A DNA stretch of 64,000 nt. Source: Cacajao melanocephalus. Its lineage: Eukaryota > Chordata > Mammalia > Primates > Pitheciidae. Within the stretch, counting starts at the first letter, position 1. Each line of letters opens with the position of its first letter. This document shows, one piece after another, positions 24,130 through 38,049 of the stretch. The stretch covers positions 46,480-110,479 of the forward strand of contig CAUYLG010065645.1 in the NCBI GenBank assembly GCA_963573385.1. Direction: 5' to 3'. Position numbers and translations under genes: made by a program. The notes under the pieces were generated by a model, which ran no database searches, was not told the DNA's origin, and saw nothing but the letters and a program-made list of their open reading frames with translations.

Positions 24130-24840
24130 ATTTTATGAAAACACTTACATTGAATTGTATAGTTTTTAAAAATATATTAATATCTTCCCCAACTTTATAC
24201 CCTCATAACCAGTCCTTTTGTTCATTGAGACCTATACCAGTTCTTACAGGACTGTTTATGACAGTTCCTAACTTGTTACTCTACCTCCAGTGCTGCTTTC
24301 AATCCATCTTCCACACTACAGCCAGAAGGAGCTTCCTAAAATCTAGATCTGATGTTCACGCCCCGGTTTAAAAACAACAGTGACTCCAACAACTTACAAT
24401 TAAAAAACACACCCTTATCATGGCTTCAACCCATCTTTCAGCCCCAGCATCACTGACAGGTTCTATTCTACTTACACATGAAGCACCTTGTCACACCTGC
24501 CAATTAACTCTTCCCTCACCTCTCAATTTTCATATATTCTCTGTGTCTGCCAGATGTCCTACTCACTTTTTTTAAAAAAGATGTATTTATCTTTCAGAGG
24601 GCTCCTTGCTAACTTATCGGAGAAGGGTACTTCAACTCCTGAATAAAACAAGCCACTCCTGCATTGCTGCTTCTATGGCTAGTGGGTCACATAAGACACA
24701 GCTTTAATGATGTGTTTTCTGTCTTTCCTCCTAGCCGAAAGCCTTGAGGGGACAGATTCTTCATTTTACACATGTTGACATCTCCACTCTTCGAAACATT
24801 AGAGGACTCAATAAATACTGAGTGAAATAGGTAATAAATA
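24130..24840 (+). repeat. L2 LINE fragment
   Basis: Contains L2 motifs ('tccatcttccacactacagccagaagga', 'aaatctagatctgatgttca', 'aataaatactgagtgaa' tail). Diverged. The stretch 24840-25540 is pyrimidine-rich and may be more L2, but I cannot align it. Confidence 0.65.
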
Positions 24841-25539
24841 CATTAAAGTATGCACGTCATTAGTAACCAGTGAATGAAGCCAGATTTGGTCCTTTCCGCA
24901 ACATATAGCTATTCTCCCAAATTCCTAGATAGATACAGAACTACATTCCCCCTAATTATTTAAAAATTTCATTATGTGATGTGGCTCGCCATCACTCTCC
25001 AATTGCATCTGTTTTTTCTTTGGTAGTTTCAATAGGCACATGGATCAATATTCTAATATGATAAGCCTCACCTTCCTTAATGATCTTGTTCTTCCAACTA
25101 CCTCAGCCTCTCATTTCTGAGGCCTGCCCTAGACCTATTACTAAGAACAAGTTTCGCTTTCTGTAAACAATCCTGTGATCCCACCTGTACCTACAATAGA
25201 TTGAGCTTACCTCTTCTTTACTGTCCTTCAACTTCTCATGTCTCCGCTTTCCTCCTAATCCACTTAACCCTCTTGTCAAGTATTATGTGAACTATCTTAT
25301 GTGTGTCCTCATATCCATTAACCCTCTTTCCCTCTATTAGACTTTCTTATTAAATCACCAACTCGAGAATCTAAATGTCTACCTACTTTAACCTGAGCGT
25401 GCATAGCAGAATGTGACTGGGAAAAAAAGGCAGAACTGTACTTTTGATCTCACTTTAAATTCATAACTGCCAACTTCAAGTGTGTTCTTTGTGCTGGCAG
25501 ACGATTTTATATTTATTTAGTCAATTAATCTTCCTACTT

Positions 25540-27295
25540 TCTTAGAAGATTATTTCATATAATTCTTGAACCTTCAATATCTGCTTTTCTCCTCTTACTC
25601 TTAACTTCTTATTCCACTGAGAAAGCAAAAGCAACACGCTGCCTTTCCACCAGTTACTATGGAGAAAGATTATTTCACCGATGGCCGATTCCTCCACTCA
25701 TGCCCTAGATCCTATCTCTTTTCACTCAAAGACATCACTTTGATAATCACCTTTCTTTTTCTTTCACCATTAAGTTTCACCTTCCCTCCCAGTCTATTGG
25801 ATTATTTCTTTTACTGTGTTAACATGCTACACACTTCCCACCCTAAAACACATAAGATATAAGCAAAAATACAAAAGAAAACAAAAGCTCTGTAATTATC
25901 TCAGTACCATGTAATCCCATTTCTCTGCTTCATTTCAAAGCAAGGGAATTGTTTCTATTTACATATATGTACCTCCTCTCTTCACTCTTATTCTCTCCTG
26001 AAATTCCTCTGTCATAGTTACAGTAATTACCTACTAATAGACTCTCTGATATCTTCTCAGTCCTCATCCTCCCAGCCTATCAGCAGCCTTTGATGTAGTT
26101 GCTCCTGTCTTTTTGAAACATTTTCATTTGGCTTCTAGGGAGTCATTCTGTTTTCCTCCGACTGACTGGCAACTCCTTTACTCTTCTATGCTATTCCTTC
26201 TTATTTTCCAAACTTTGAATGTTAAGTACCCTAGAGGCCAATCCTTAAATTGTTTCTTTTTTCTCTTTATTTTTACTTTCTGCATTATCCATATCTTTAA
26301 ATACTATCTATAAGCTGATGAGGTCCAAAGTTGTGACTAAACCTGCTGTTTATTCACAACTCTAGTATTATATATCATATGTCCAGCTACCCATCTCCAG
26401 TTGGTATCTCAAATTTGACAAATCCTAAATTTGACTTCTGATCTCCCTACCATCACAACTACACCTCCTACTCTATTCACAGCTTTTGCAGTTACTCAAG
26501 ACAAAAACTTTGGATCACGCTTAGTTCCTCTCACACCTCACGTCCAATCTATCAGGAAATCCCTTTGGTTCTGCTTTCAAATCCACACTCATAGACTTTC
26601 AGCACCTCATCCACTACCACCTTGGTTCAAGCCAGCATCATCGTTTGCTTGGATTACTGCAATAGTCTCCTATCTGGTATATCTGCTTCTACCTTTGAAC
26701 CCTGTAAACTCTTCTTGACACAACATTCACAACGGCCCTCTTAAAATTTCAGTTATATAATGCCATTCCTCTTCTCAGTATCTTCTAATGCTTCCCCATT
26801 TTATTCCAATCAAAGATCAAAATAAGAAATCCTACATCACCTTTACCCTCCTCAATACCTTTCTATTTTCATTCATTTTTATTCTCCCCGGCTCAGTGTC
26901 TTCAAGTGTCACTGGCCACTCTATAGTTTCTTGGAAACTCCAAGCATGTTCCTCCCACAGGGCCTTTGCGTTTCTTGTTCTGTCTATAATTTTTTTCTTT
27001 CTCTCAGATATTTTCATAGCTTGGTTACTCAATTCCCCCTGTTCTCTGCTCAATTGTCACCTCATCATAGAAGACTCCTTGGGCTATTCTGCATAAAACA
27101 GCACTCTAATAATCACTGTCTCTCCCTCTTACGTGTCTTTATCTTTCTCTGTGAAACTCATTAACACCTGACATATAATATATTTTTATCTGTAGATTGG
27201 TCACTTAGACCAGTGAAACCTACGTGAGAGTGGGGCCTTTGCTTTATTCACTGCTTTATCTCAAGCAATTTCAACAGTGCTAAGAAGTTGTTGAA
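25540..27295 (+). repeat. Long L2 LINE copy (ORF2 to 3' end)
   Basis: About 1.75 kb retains L2 order: 'tctcagtcctcatcctccca' (ORF2), 'ctttgatgtagttgctcct', 'tcacacctcacgtccaatct', 'cttggattactgcaatagtc', 'acagggcctttgcgtttct', and the tail 'gagagtggggcctttgct... ttgttgaataaatgag'. Unusually long for this ancient family. Open frames of 60-100 codons here are relics. Confidence 0.75.
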
Positions 27296-27329
27296 TAAAT
27301 GAGTTGTATTTAAAGAAATAATTCTTTAC

Positions 27330-27640
27330 CAAAAAAAAAAAAAACAAAGGAAGAAGAAAAAGAAAGGAAGTAGGAATGAAGGAAGGAACAAAAGGAAGAA
27401 GTAAAGGGGCCAGTGTATTTTTATTAAAAAGTTCTGTATGTTGAAAATATTCTATATGGAGTAACAATGCATATATAATTTTACACCATGTTTTTAAACT
27501 TTAAAAACGTGAGCATAGAAAGTATTCTAGAAACGTATATCAAAATGTCAACAGACTAAATATTACAGGGGTGTGGTCATGGCAGAGGCGAGGGGAGCTC
27601 TTTTTCCCATATCTGTTTTTCTTTTTTTTTTTTTTTTTAA
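27330..27640. repeat. Low-complexity A/GA-rich and T-rich runs
   Basis: An A-run with aagg/agaa purine units at 27330-27405 and an 18-T run near 27622-27640. A short piece after it ('tttatccattcatctgttga') may be a small inverted L1 scrap. No gene. Confidence 0.6.
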
Positions 27641-27699
27641 TAAAGAACACATTTCTTTATCCATTCATCTGTTGATGGACACATCTATCTGTGAACATT

Positions 27700-28960
27700 T
27701 TTAAATAGAAAAAACAATTCTTAAAAGAAATTATATAAGAAGAAAAGAGATCTATATCCCCACATGTTTTTATTTTCTACACAGCAAGCACAAATACTGG
27801 GGTGTCTAAATTAAAATAGGCCATGTTTTGCACATAGACAAGAGACTTTCCCTTCTATTCCCATTTCCCAGGGCTTTCCAGGATATCCCAAAACATCCCA
27901 TGAAGTGCTGGTTACTTTATAGGGAATAGAATGTTTCAAGTCCAACTTGATGGACAGCTTGGGCAAATTCAATCAGACAACCAGCAAGCATTTAGCATCT
28001 ACCTGATTGTAAGCTAAGTACAGAGGAAACAAAGCACTCCATCTGTGCACCAAGGAGTTTATAAACCGTCAGGGAGAAATTCCTAAGTCTGCATTCAGAG
28101 CCACAATCTTTGATTGCGAGTAATATCTGTGCCTAGTTCTGCAGAAACACAGAGAAAAGAGTAACCAAGAATAAAGACTAGAACCCTCCCAAGACACAGC
28201 CAGGATGCTTCAGGGATGATTTGATCCCTCATAGTATTGTGTGCCATGTGGTGGCCTCTGCTTTGTGACTCACCAAGGAAAGGTAGTAGGAGCTGTATGT
28301 TGAGGATACCAGGACCAAATCCATTCACTACTGCAGCAATAATTTGAGTTCTTTCATCCCTTAATTTTCTCTGTTAGCTTTACATTTTCATACTCAACCT
28401 GTACCACCTCCACATATAAAGAAATTCCTACACAAGCAGAAGTCATAAAAAACTAGAAAGAACAAGATAGTCCTTCTGAAAAAGGAGAATATGCTCTGAT
28501 TGTGTCTCTGGAAAACAGGGGTCTTAATTCAGTAATATCACAGAATCTCGGTTTTCTTATCAGTAAAATAGATGGATTTCAGAATCAAATATAAATACAT
28601 ACTTAACAATTTACAGGAGTATCACTTTATCAGTACTTAACTGCTCATGCTTCTCTTCTTTCCAAAGTCAGTCTCTCTAGGAAGCCATTACCTTACTTTG
28701 TAATTTGATTTATCAAGGGGAATGTTAAACATCAGAATTGCTTCAGAGTCTCTTCTGAGCCAGTATAGATCAGCTATGGTAGAGATGCAGTAATACATAA
28801 ATACATAAATAGAGTCTTATTTAGTCGTGGCTGCTTGGCTTCTTGTCAGAAATCTGATACACAGCAAACAGGACAATGGCACATATTTCAACACTAGAGA
28901 GCATGATGATGGAATAGAGAGCCTGCTATGAATGAGGTAGGGCAGGGTACCAGAAAAACA
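27700..28960. other. Unique AT-rich intergenic sequence
   Basis: I see no exon, promoter-like GC island or recognisable repeat here beyond possible tiny MIR scraps at about 28550-28620. Short open frames lack coding character. Confidence 0.5.
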
Positions 28961-28969
28961 AATGCTAAG

Positions 28970-29125
28970 ATCAGAACAGGATTTGAATTTATCCTTACTC
29001 TGTGTGACCTTGTGTAAGTAACTTAACCTCTCTAAGACTCCGTTTATTTTTCAAGCAAAAACTTAAGTCTACATTGCAGGTTTGCTATGTCAACTAAATA
29101 AAGTAATGTAAGTAGAATGCCCAGA
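28970..29125 (+). repeat. MIR SINE, plus orientation
   Basis: 'actctgtgtgaccttgtgtaagtaacttaacctctctaag' is a good MIR core match (read in two pieces), followed by the MIR 3' part. Confidence 0.75.
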
Positions 29126-31855
29126 ACCAAACATTCTCTCAGTAGCAGGACACATTAGTATAGTGGAGAAATAGCTTTTAGCTAGTTGCCTGACCTCATA
29201 GACACTACTAAACATTCTTGGACTTCAGTTTCATTTGTATAATGAATGGCTGGAATATCTTTCCATTATCTGTTTTCATGCAACCTAACTTTTTGAAAGA
29301 ACATGTAAAATAGGTCGGATTTTCTGTTTTACTAAAGCCGTACAGAAGCACCTCTGAGACACAACAAGTGAATCAAACCCAAGGCCAGGCTGTAAATGTG
29401 CTTCACAGCTTCAGATTGCTGTTCTTGGAATCTTGACTTAATAGATAATGGCTAAGGCCAACCTATACGTTGCTTATCCTTGTGGCCTCTCCTCCAGGTA
29501 CAGGAAAACCAAACAAACCCTACATTGTTTAAAAATAGTCCATCTTCATTTTGTGTCTTCTTACCAAGTGTGACACTGAAAAAGAAAATTTTGTTTTATT
29601 TTTGTTGCTGTTGTTTTTTGGTAAGAAAAGTAGATTCTTTTTTACAAAAGCTAATTACATCCTGACTCTTACATATTTTTAGTAGGACACAGAGTGAACC
29701 AAAGGAAACAAAAATGTGTCCCTACATGGTTTTTTGTTTCCTATAAAGCTCTTTATTTCTGTTTCTTTTAAAAATTATTAAAAACCTACAGAACTATATT
29801 TGATCTTAGAAATCAAAGTAATTGAAATAGAGTGAGAAATCTATTTATGCTGTTTTCTCTTATGCAAATTGATTATGTATAATATGTAAAAAATGCAATA
29901 AAATGGTGAAAATGAACTCTTGGGATTTAAATCAATCAAGCCTGACGTGATTTAAATATTGCATGACTTTTATGCCCTAGAGCTCAAGGAAATCTCTTTT
30001 TTTGTTATGTTACTTTGTTTTTTAATTTTCACAGAATTCATCACCTCTTCTTAAGTCTCGTAGGTTTTCTTGGTGTGACACTCCAAAAATCAAAAGGAGG
30101 GGAGAGAAAGAGAACTTCAGATAGACACAAGTGGAAATTATTTTTAAGTCCCATTAACATTCCACTGTTATCAATTAGAATTTCCTAAGGAGAGTAAATC
30201 AATCCAAAATACAAGCATAGTTAAATTAAAGCACAACATGGGGGCACTTGTGGTCATGTGCATACCTCCTTACCCAAACACAAAGCCCTACTCATGAGAG
30301 CCTAGTGAGTAGGAGAATATGTTAAGAGGTCCCAGCTAAGCCACCTCCAACACCAGTAATGTTTAATATTCTCCCAGAACAAGAGTGTTGGGTCAAAACT
30401 TTCTAAATCTAAATATGTGGATGTTACAGGGCACACTCTTAGCACATGGGGTCAAGGCATGCCTTTTGCTTAGTGATATTTAAATTTCAATTTATATTAA
30501 AATATTTTAATAATATAACTTATTAACATAATGATAATATTTTCTCAGTTCAAGATGTCAAGGACTCTTCTAAATACTTCAAATAGGTTGTCTCATTTAA
30601 CCTATTTAACAATTCCACTACTAGGAACTTCATTCTTCCAGTTTTATCAGAAAGTGTTTAGGTGGATCTGAAGGTAATGAGTTGTTTTAACTGATTGTTC
30701 ACAGCCAGTTACAGATCAAACTCCTTGTTTTACTCTCCTCCTTCTCACTACTGCACTTGACTCATCTTTTAAAAAAGTCTTTAATCATGAATCATTTCTG
30801 ATGGTTTTCCTTAATAGCAATAAAACACACAGGCAAACAGTAAACAAACATTTTTTAAAACACTTAAAAAGTTAAAAAGTCGCCCTGTCTGTTAGCTCAA
30901 ATCCAAATTAAAAGAATAGTGCAATACTGACAAATGCCATCAATTCTGATTCAAGATCAGCCAACATAAATCAAAAACATTTGTGGAATGACCCTTTTAT
31001 GGGAGCCTAGCTAGCATTCCTTAAGGGTGCCAGAATAGAGGAGGGAGTGGTGAGATTGTGTAGAGCTGTAAAACTGTATGAAAATCATGTAAGAAAGTCT
31101 GTATGATGGCATGATAAAATTATAATTCATAGTCCAATTGTCCTTGATATTTCATATTTTATATTCCACTAATCCAATACATCAAAGAATCTGGCTCCCT
31201 GCTATGATTAAAATAGATTAATAAACATTTCTGGGGGTAATTTTCATGGCTATATTTATTCTGTTATTAGAATTATAGTTTATGCAAACAAAGTTAAGGT
31301 GTAAACCTCAATAGTATTTTGGAAAGTACATTTTATTGCCGTGGATTTAAAACAAATGAAGGTGATCCTATTACTAGTTAAACATTGTAATAATACTTTG
31401 GTAGAATAAATGTCTTTTTAAAACTGTAAGACACAAAGACTTGACATTAATTTTAGTAATATTATGGGCAAGCAGGTTTTGCAGAAACCTGTAGATTACA
31501 ATTTCAAGTAGACAAAATAGTTCTTAGGAAACCCTATCATTTACTTACTTTTTACTTTACCTTTTTTCTTTACTGTCATAATACTTCTCCCCAGCTGCTA
31601 GAGGATAAGATGATCTTACTCAAGGGTACTGAACAAAAGGAGGAGAAAGTTGACTAAAATATAAGTTTAATCTGTTCTCCTATTGAAAGTGACATTGCTG
31701 TTATCTGACATCAGGTTTTTGGTGTCTGCAAATGCTTTCCTTCTCCTCATTTACCACTCGCTCCCCAACATGCACATGAAAAGGCCTTCTGCTGGGTGCC
31801 TGCAAAGGTTACAAGTATGTGTAGCAGAAACGGTCTTAAACTGTGCTCTTTGGGT
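29126..31855. other. Unassigned intergenic sequence
   Basis: About 2.7 kb of AT-rich DNA with no gene or confident repeat. Possible ancient fragments exist, but none I can name. No CpG cluster is visible. Confidence 0.5.
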
Positions 31856-31859
31856 ATTT

Positions 31860-32260
31860 TTAAATATCACTGATGGAAGCGGAAATTGATACAAGCTGTC
31901 TGAAAATAATTTTCAGATGGCTTAAAATTTTTTTATACTTTTTGATTTAGCGATTTAACTTCTAGGAATCTATTCTAAGGAATTAATTGAGTAAACAAAC
32001 ATTTATCTTTGAAACAGCATTTAAAGGCAAATTATTTATAACAACATAGGTATCCAGCATTAGTGATTTGGTTAAATAAACCACAGTATATATTAATACA
32101 ATATGATTTCTATTCACCTTCAAAATTTACGCTGTATAAAAATATTTGATGAATTAGAAAGATGTTCATTATAAAGAGAAAAAAATTAGGTCCCCAAACA
32201 TCATGTTAAATATGGTTTCATTTAGGTAGACAAAAAGGCAGGTTAATTTGACTAGTGTAT
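31860..32260 (+). repeat. Old L1M/L1ME 3' fragment
   Basis: Order of motifs 'gatttagcgatttaacttctaggaatctattc', 'aattatttataacaacatagg', 'ggttaaataaaccacagtata' and 'gatgttcattataaag' follows old L1ME-type ends (pieces shortened here). Diverged. Confidence 0.65.
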
Positions 32261-32649
32261 CACTCATGAATTTTGTTTTCATTTTACTTATTTTATTTAA
32301 TAGGCATGTTTTGTATTTGTTGTAAGAGGAAATATGTTATAAAGACATAGTTTCTGTTTCACACTATAAAAAAATATTTTTGATTTCCATGACCACAAGC
32401 TTGACAATAATATTATCAACGGTTGGTTTTTAAGTAACCAATAAATAAAAATAATAATATACATAATTATGTTATTTAAATTATTTAATCTCTATAGTTA
32501 TATTATATTGATATACTGTTAACATATTTATACTGCTTTCTATATAGAAATAATATGACTTGCTGAATATTAATTGCAATTCTAATGGCATTTAGTGAAG
32601 ATAGAGTGAAAGATGAATCGGAATGCTTACCTGAGGATCATCGAGAAAG

Positions 32650-32890
32650 TAGAAAAACGACGATAGCAAACATCTGTATAGCACTTACAAGTAAAGCTCT
32701 TAGAACTGTGCCAGGCACAGAGTGAGGACTACATAAGCATCTGATATTATTACTGTTACCCTTGTTGTCAGTCTTCACAAGAACCAGGATATATGACACT
32801 ATTATTAACATCTCAATTTTGCAGATTATAAAACCAGAGAATTAGTATGTTTTGCCCAGGATACATGCTAGGCTATATCAGACACCTCCA
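32650..32890. repeat. MIR SINE fragments (plus then minus)
   Basis: 'agaactgtgccaggcacaga' is MIR plus 3' sequence. 'tattattaacatctcaatttt... agattataaaaccagag' is MIR in reverse. Two adjacent opposite copies are likely. Between 32890 and 34120 I see only a possible reverse MIR at 33270-33420. Confidence 0.55.
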
Positions 32891-34119
32891 ATACCATACC
32901 TTCAACAGGACATAATTTATTTTCTCTATCCTAAAATATCCAAGCAGGTAGTCCACTGTTGGTAGGGCAACTCACCATTATCTGGGACCTGAACCCTTTT
33001 ATTTTTTCACTCTTTCATTCTCAATTAGACTTCTACTTTGCAATCCAAGATGACTGCTCCAGCTCTCTGCTTCATGTCTACATTCCAAAGGGATAGGGGC
33101 AATACCTTCTTTTCATTGAAGGAAAAAGCTCAGGAGTTGCACACAATTTCTGTTGATTTCACATTGACCACAATTTAATAACATGACTATATGCATCTGT
33201 AAGGAAGGCTGAAATGTACTATTCAGCTGAGAGTTCAAATACCCAGCTAAAAAGTATATATTCATGTAAGAAGGAGAGAAATTTATTAGATGGCAACCAG
33301 CAGTCTCTGCCACAGAGATGTTAAGTAGATTGCTCAAGAACACATGAATACTAAGTAATAATGCTAGGATTTGAATATAGGTAGTGTCATTTCAGACAAA
33401 TTCCCATGCTCTGAAACTTTCTCTCCAGCATGAGTTAAGTCAAATAGGCATGATGGCACAGGCTTGCACGCATCTCAGGAAAGTATTTAACAAGCATTTA
33501 CAGCAGTTTCTCAACTGTTGTTAACCCACATCCCTGCTAATAAATATAACGTTGTTAATCCTTTCTCCTGCCTTTCCTCATTTAGTTTCACAAACACTAG
33601 ATTCTGATATGTCATTCCACATCGTGCCCTTTCCACTTCCTCCTATATATAATCCCGTCTGTCATGCCCTTCCCCTTGTAACTTCATGCTGTAAATTTAA
33701 CCTCTAAATATCCCAATACAGAAGATCTTTAAATCTCTAAGATGTCTATTGCCAAAATATTAGATATCCTGGTTTTCCAAATATAAAACTATAACACTGA
33801 ATATTTTCCCTATTATCACCATTTCTTTGAGATTTTGATATATATCCCATTTATTTTTCCACCGTTGATAATTACCAATTTAGGAAATTTAATATTTACT
33901 GAATGTCTAAGTATGTAGTGGCTCTGTTGTTTAATTCTTTATACAATATTTCTTTAAGTACCATAGTATTATTTTGAAGTAGATCTTATTTTTTATATTA
34001 GAGATGAATTACTTAAGACTGAGACATACGATAACTTACTCAAATTTTTAACAGACAAGCATTTGAAATCTAGTGTTTTAGAGATAAGGCTACATGTTTA
34101 CTGTCTATTTCATTTTTCT

Positions 34120-34480
34120 CTAGTTCATTTCCCAGCTTCTCATAAACGTAGAGTCTTCTGACTGTGTTCTGGTCAGCACAATGTGGGCTAATATTATATA
34201 TACCCCTTATAGGACTGGCTTTAAACTATGCCTCTAATCTTATATATTCTCTCTCTCCTGTTTGTATGCAGAAACAAAGGACTCCAAGGTAGTGTAGCCA
34301 CACAAGACAAGGCGTCTAAATAGTTGAGTTTCTATTTCTAAACCAGTAGCTTTATAGAGTCACCTGACTAGCACCAGATCATGTTTTAAGTGAGAAGGAA
34401 TCCTTTACTACGTTAAGCCATTGAAACTTTGGAGTTGTTCCTGCAGTTATCATGGCTTACTCTAATTAATACACTGTGCC
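34120..34480 (+). repeat. MaLR-like (MLT1) LTR remnant
   Basis: 'gtgttctggtcagcacaatgtggg... ctctcctgtttgtatgcag... ttaagccattgaaactttgg... tctaattaatac' fits the order of an MLT1-type LTR. Diverged. No gene between 34480 and 35260. Confidence 0.5.
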
Positions 34481-35259
34481 AGTTTAGATTTCATTGTTTC
34501 TCTGCTCCAAATCCACACTCTTTTCCCTAGTTTTAAATTCCAAATGGGAACCCTGCAAACATTTCTCCTTAGCCAGTAGGCACAATGTAAGGCCTTGTCA
34601 GTAGAGGGTGCTAGAGAGATCCTGCAGGAGGAAGGGGATTTTCTTCCCAGATTCAGTGCTTTTTTTTTTCTGGCTTCTATGGCTGCCAGAAGACACATTC
34701 CTTACTAGCAGCCAGTTTTCTTGCCAGAAGGTGTTAGCACTGAGGGTGGAAGACCTAACCGTGCACAACCCCCAGGGAGTTTCAGTGGCTTCCCAGAGTG
34801 TGGTCTCCTGCTCATCTGCCTTGGCATGAGACATCTAACTGAACTTTTCACCTATCTGATGGGCTTTAGCAACACTTTCTCCAACAAAGTGTGAATCTCA
34901 GCCTGAAGCAAAAGGCGGGAAGTGGAGGAGGATCTGCCAAGATTTTTCCCTCTTTGATTATGCTCCCTTAGCCATTAATAAGTGGCAGCTTTTCCCGGCA
35001 TTTGCTATTCCTGTATTCTTTAGAGTTCTCTTTAACCAATCCTTCTTAATTGATCTCCTTTTACTAGCTAATTTCTTAGATTAAATGTCCCTTATTCAGG
35101 TTATTATATAATGTCTGTACCTTACTGAAACTTAACTGATGCTTACACAAAATAAATATTCAATCTGAAAAAGTGATGCCATCTAAACTATGGTCATATA
35201 AAAATGTGGTCAGATAGAGGCAGATTGTAAATGCATTTTTTGAGTCATGGTAAAACAAA

Positions 35260-35475
35260 ATCTTTTGAGTCAGCTAGTCTTGAGTTTGAGTACTGGCTCA
35301 GTCACTTTCTAGCTATGTGAACCTTGGAGTAGTCGCTAAAGATCTCTGAGCTTTATAGTTTCTTCATCTCTAAAATCTGGTTAATAATCATTATCTTGTG
35401 GTGTTGCTGTGAAGACTAAGCAGTGTGTGTACAGTAGTTGGCACAATGTGGGCACCAAATGAACAGTATTTTAAA
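35260..35475 (+). repeat. MIR SINE, plus orientation
   Basis: Well preserved: 'cttgagtttgagtactggct', 'cactttctagctatgtgaac', 'tttcttcatctctaaaatct', 'tggcacaatgtgggcacc'. Bases 35475-36150 hold no recognisable feature. Confidence 0.8.
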
Positions 35476-36152
35476 TACCAACTCACTGTGATAACTTTTC
35501 ACTGCCTGTGATTGAGCACTACTTCATTTACTTGTCATATTCAAATGATTACGTCTCTCCATAAACTCACTGTAATTCTTTGTGTGGTTAGGGCCAAACA
35601 AAGCATTTGTGAACCTTGCTTATTCTTTGTCCTCTCAATATTTGTTTCATTAGCCAAGGAGAATAGCTGAATATCACTCTTCTCAAAATGAACCAGTATT
35701 TAAGGCACTTAACAAATCCTTTCTCACGCTTCTTCTGGGAGACTCCATGGCCCCATATTATTTTGCACTGTCACAAAATTTGTGTTTTCCACCCTTCTTT
35801 GATTCCCCTCAATATTCTCTCTTCTCTGAAGACTTCCAGGCCTTCCTTTATAGATATTTAATAATATCTACCTCCTGGTTCTTGTATGCAAACACACTCT
35901 GATAAAAGCGTGTTCATATTAATTTTAAATATTAATTTATATATAACACGTGATGTTATGTCTATTATACCTTCCTCTACAGTAATTTAACAACATTATT
36001 TATTCCAAAAAAGTATTTATACGCTTAATTTTTATTCTATAAGCCACTTGTCACTATTTACCTTTCCATTTTGAGGCCGCTGTTTCACTTGCATTAGCAT
36101 GTGTTCTTTGATCGGCCATGTCCTTATAAACTTTCTACTAGTGGAATATTTG

Positions 36153-36368
36153 AAGTAAAGCTTCCAATACCTATAAATCTATGGAAGTAAAGTTTCCAAT
36201 ACCTATAAACCTATAAATCTTCCAATACCTAAGAATATATGGCTATATTAGGAATGTTTTCCTAATGTTAGGAATGTTTATAGGTATTGGAAGTAAAGCT
36301 TCCAATACCTATAAACCTATAAAGCTTCCAATACTTAAAAATCTATGGCTATATTAGGAATGTTTTAC
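36153..36368. repeat. Nested direct and inverted repeat cluster
   Basis: The word cttccaatacctataaa (or a one-base variant) occurs repeatedly in direct orientation between 36170 and 36315, and once inverted. Arms 36277-36293 and 36299-36315 form a perfect 17-bp inverted repeat with loop taaag. A longer direct repeat ('atggctatattaggaatgtttt') at about 36239-36260 recurs at 36345-36366. Together they form about 215 bp of folded, self-similar DNA with no known family. Confidence 0.9.
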
Positions 36369-37139
36369 TTATAGAAAAATCAATGCAATCTGTTCTGAAC
36401 AATTGAACAACAACACCACCAAAGAGGAATTTGTTGCATCTTATAACTGGGAAGTTAAAGGTTAAATCACGATTCATACACACGTAAACTAAGCGACTCA
36501 GATTGAATCTTCATTCTTCCCTGCCTTTCTTTATCTCCCTGTTTGATTCTTGATGCTCTATGCATTTTTCACACCAACTGTCACAGGGGGTGAAAAAATC
36601 ATGGACATTTCCTACAGGCCTCTTTTCTAAAGACTTGGGAAAAAAGGCATAGCAGAAGACCCTGCATAGTTCAGCGTGGATCACAAACACACCTCTAGAC
36701 CTGTTACTTGAGCCAGGAAGAATGAAGTACTCTGATTAGCCCATTGTGGCCAGAAGAGCACATGCACTGACTAGAAATCCTGCCAGAATCACATGAACCA
36801 TGTACATCTTTTTCTTCTAACAATCTGTTTTCTTATCTATAAAATGTGTAATTGCACCTCCCAATAGTGATAGTAATGATGATTAAATGACATGTTTGGA
36901 AAACATATAATATCTGATCTGAACAATAAATTCTAGCTTCCTACTTTATTATAATAATAAAATAAAATGCAGAATGGCATGTAGTAGAAACAGAAACAGT
37001 CTTCTTTTCTTGATCTTTTGACTCTTATTAACCCACTCTCCCTTCCCCGAACGAAATTGTAGACTTAAAGAGCAGAGAGCCATGACTTTTTATTTCTCGT
37101 TTCCATGACAACAACTATCACAGAGAAAAAAAGAGAAAC

Positions 37140-37262
37140 TAACATATATTAAGCACCATGCATTTTGTTAGAGCTCTTGACAAGTGACCTATTTAATGCA
37201 CCAAACAGAGCAACTTGCTCAGAGCAGCCACTTGATAGCTATTTGATAAAGGAGCCCCACGA
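37140..37262 (-). repeat. MIR SINE fragment, minus orientation
   Basis: 'aactaacatatattaagcac... agagcaacttgctcagagcag... cacttgatagctatttgat' matches reverse MIR. Flanking stretches 36370-37140 and 37262-38050 show no gene or named repeat. Confidence 0.6.
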
Positions 37263-38049
37263 ATACAAATTGATTGATGTTACACATCTGGCATAAGGTG
37301 ACTTCTTAAAAGTTCAGTTCAAGACAAAACAGAAAATGCTGTATTTTATTACAAGTAATAGCAACTTTCTCGTATTTGATATTTACAAAAAAAAATACTT
37401 TCATAAAGCTTCTTTGGGCTGTTTTGAAAGACAATTTTGTTCTAATAGAAAGCATGACCTGGGCCATCTGGAATTTTAAAATCCAGAGTTTTATGTCTAC
37501 CATTATAGTTTCAGTGAGTACATTGCATTTAGGTATATACTGCCTGTGCCTGGAGGTTAATATTCTAAAAGTCAATCCAATTGAAGAAAATAAGTTGGCT
37601 TGATGATATGGAAAATTTCAGACTCATCAATGCAGTAAAACAGTTTCAGACACACTTCCCAGAGGCATTTTACCCTTGTCTTCGAGACTTATCTTGTTTA
37701 GGTTATCAGCATTTCTGACCATTTTTATTAGGATTTTTCATGATGTTTCCTTTTCCAGTATTGAGAAATTTTCTGGTGCTTGGGAATTCCAGGAAGCCAA
37801 TGATGTTTTAAGACAGAAACAGCTCAGATGCAGCTGAAACTAAATCCATACAAAATGCTAGTTCCAACATCTGATAGCAAGTCATGAATTCAGAAGTGAT
37901 GCAGTACTAGGCAGATAAAAGCAATGATAAAGAGGCACATTCTAAAATTCGCTCTCATGGAATAACAAACACCAGCACTACACACCATGGTTAAGCTAAA
38001 GTGATGCATCAGGGGAAACAATAGTTTTATACTGCTTTTTCCTGTGGCT

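Noticed and set aside
25540..27165. Series of 66-102 codon frames
   Set aside because: They lie within an L2 LINE copy and are fragmented relics, not a gene.
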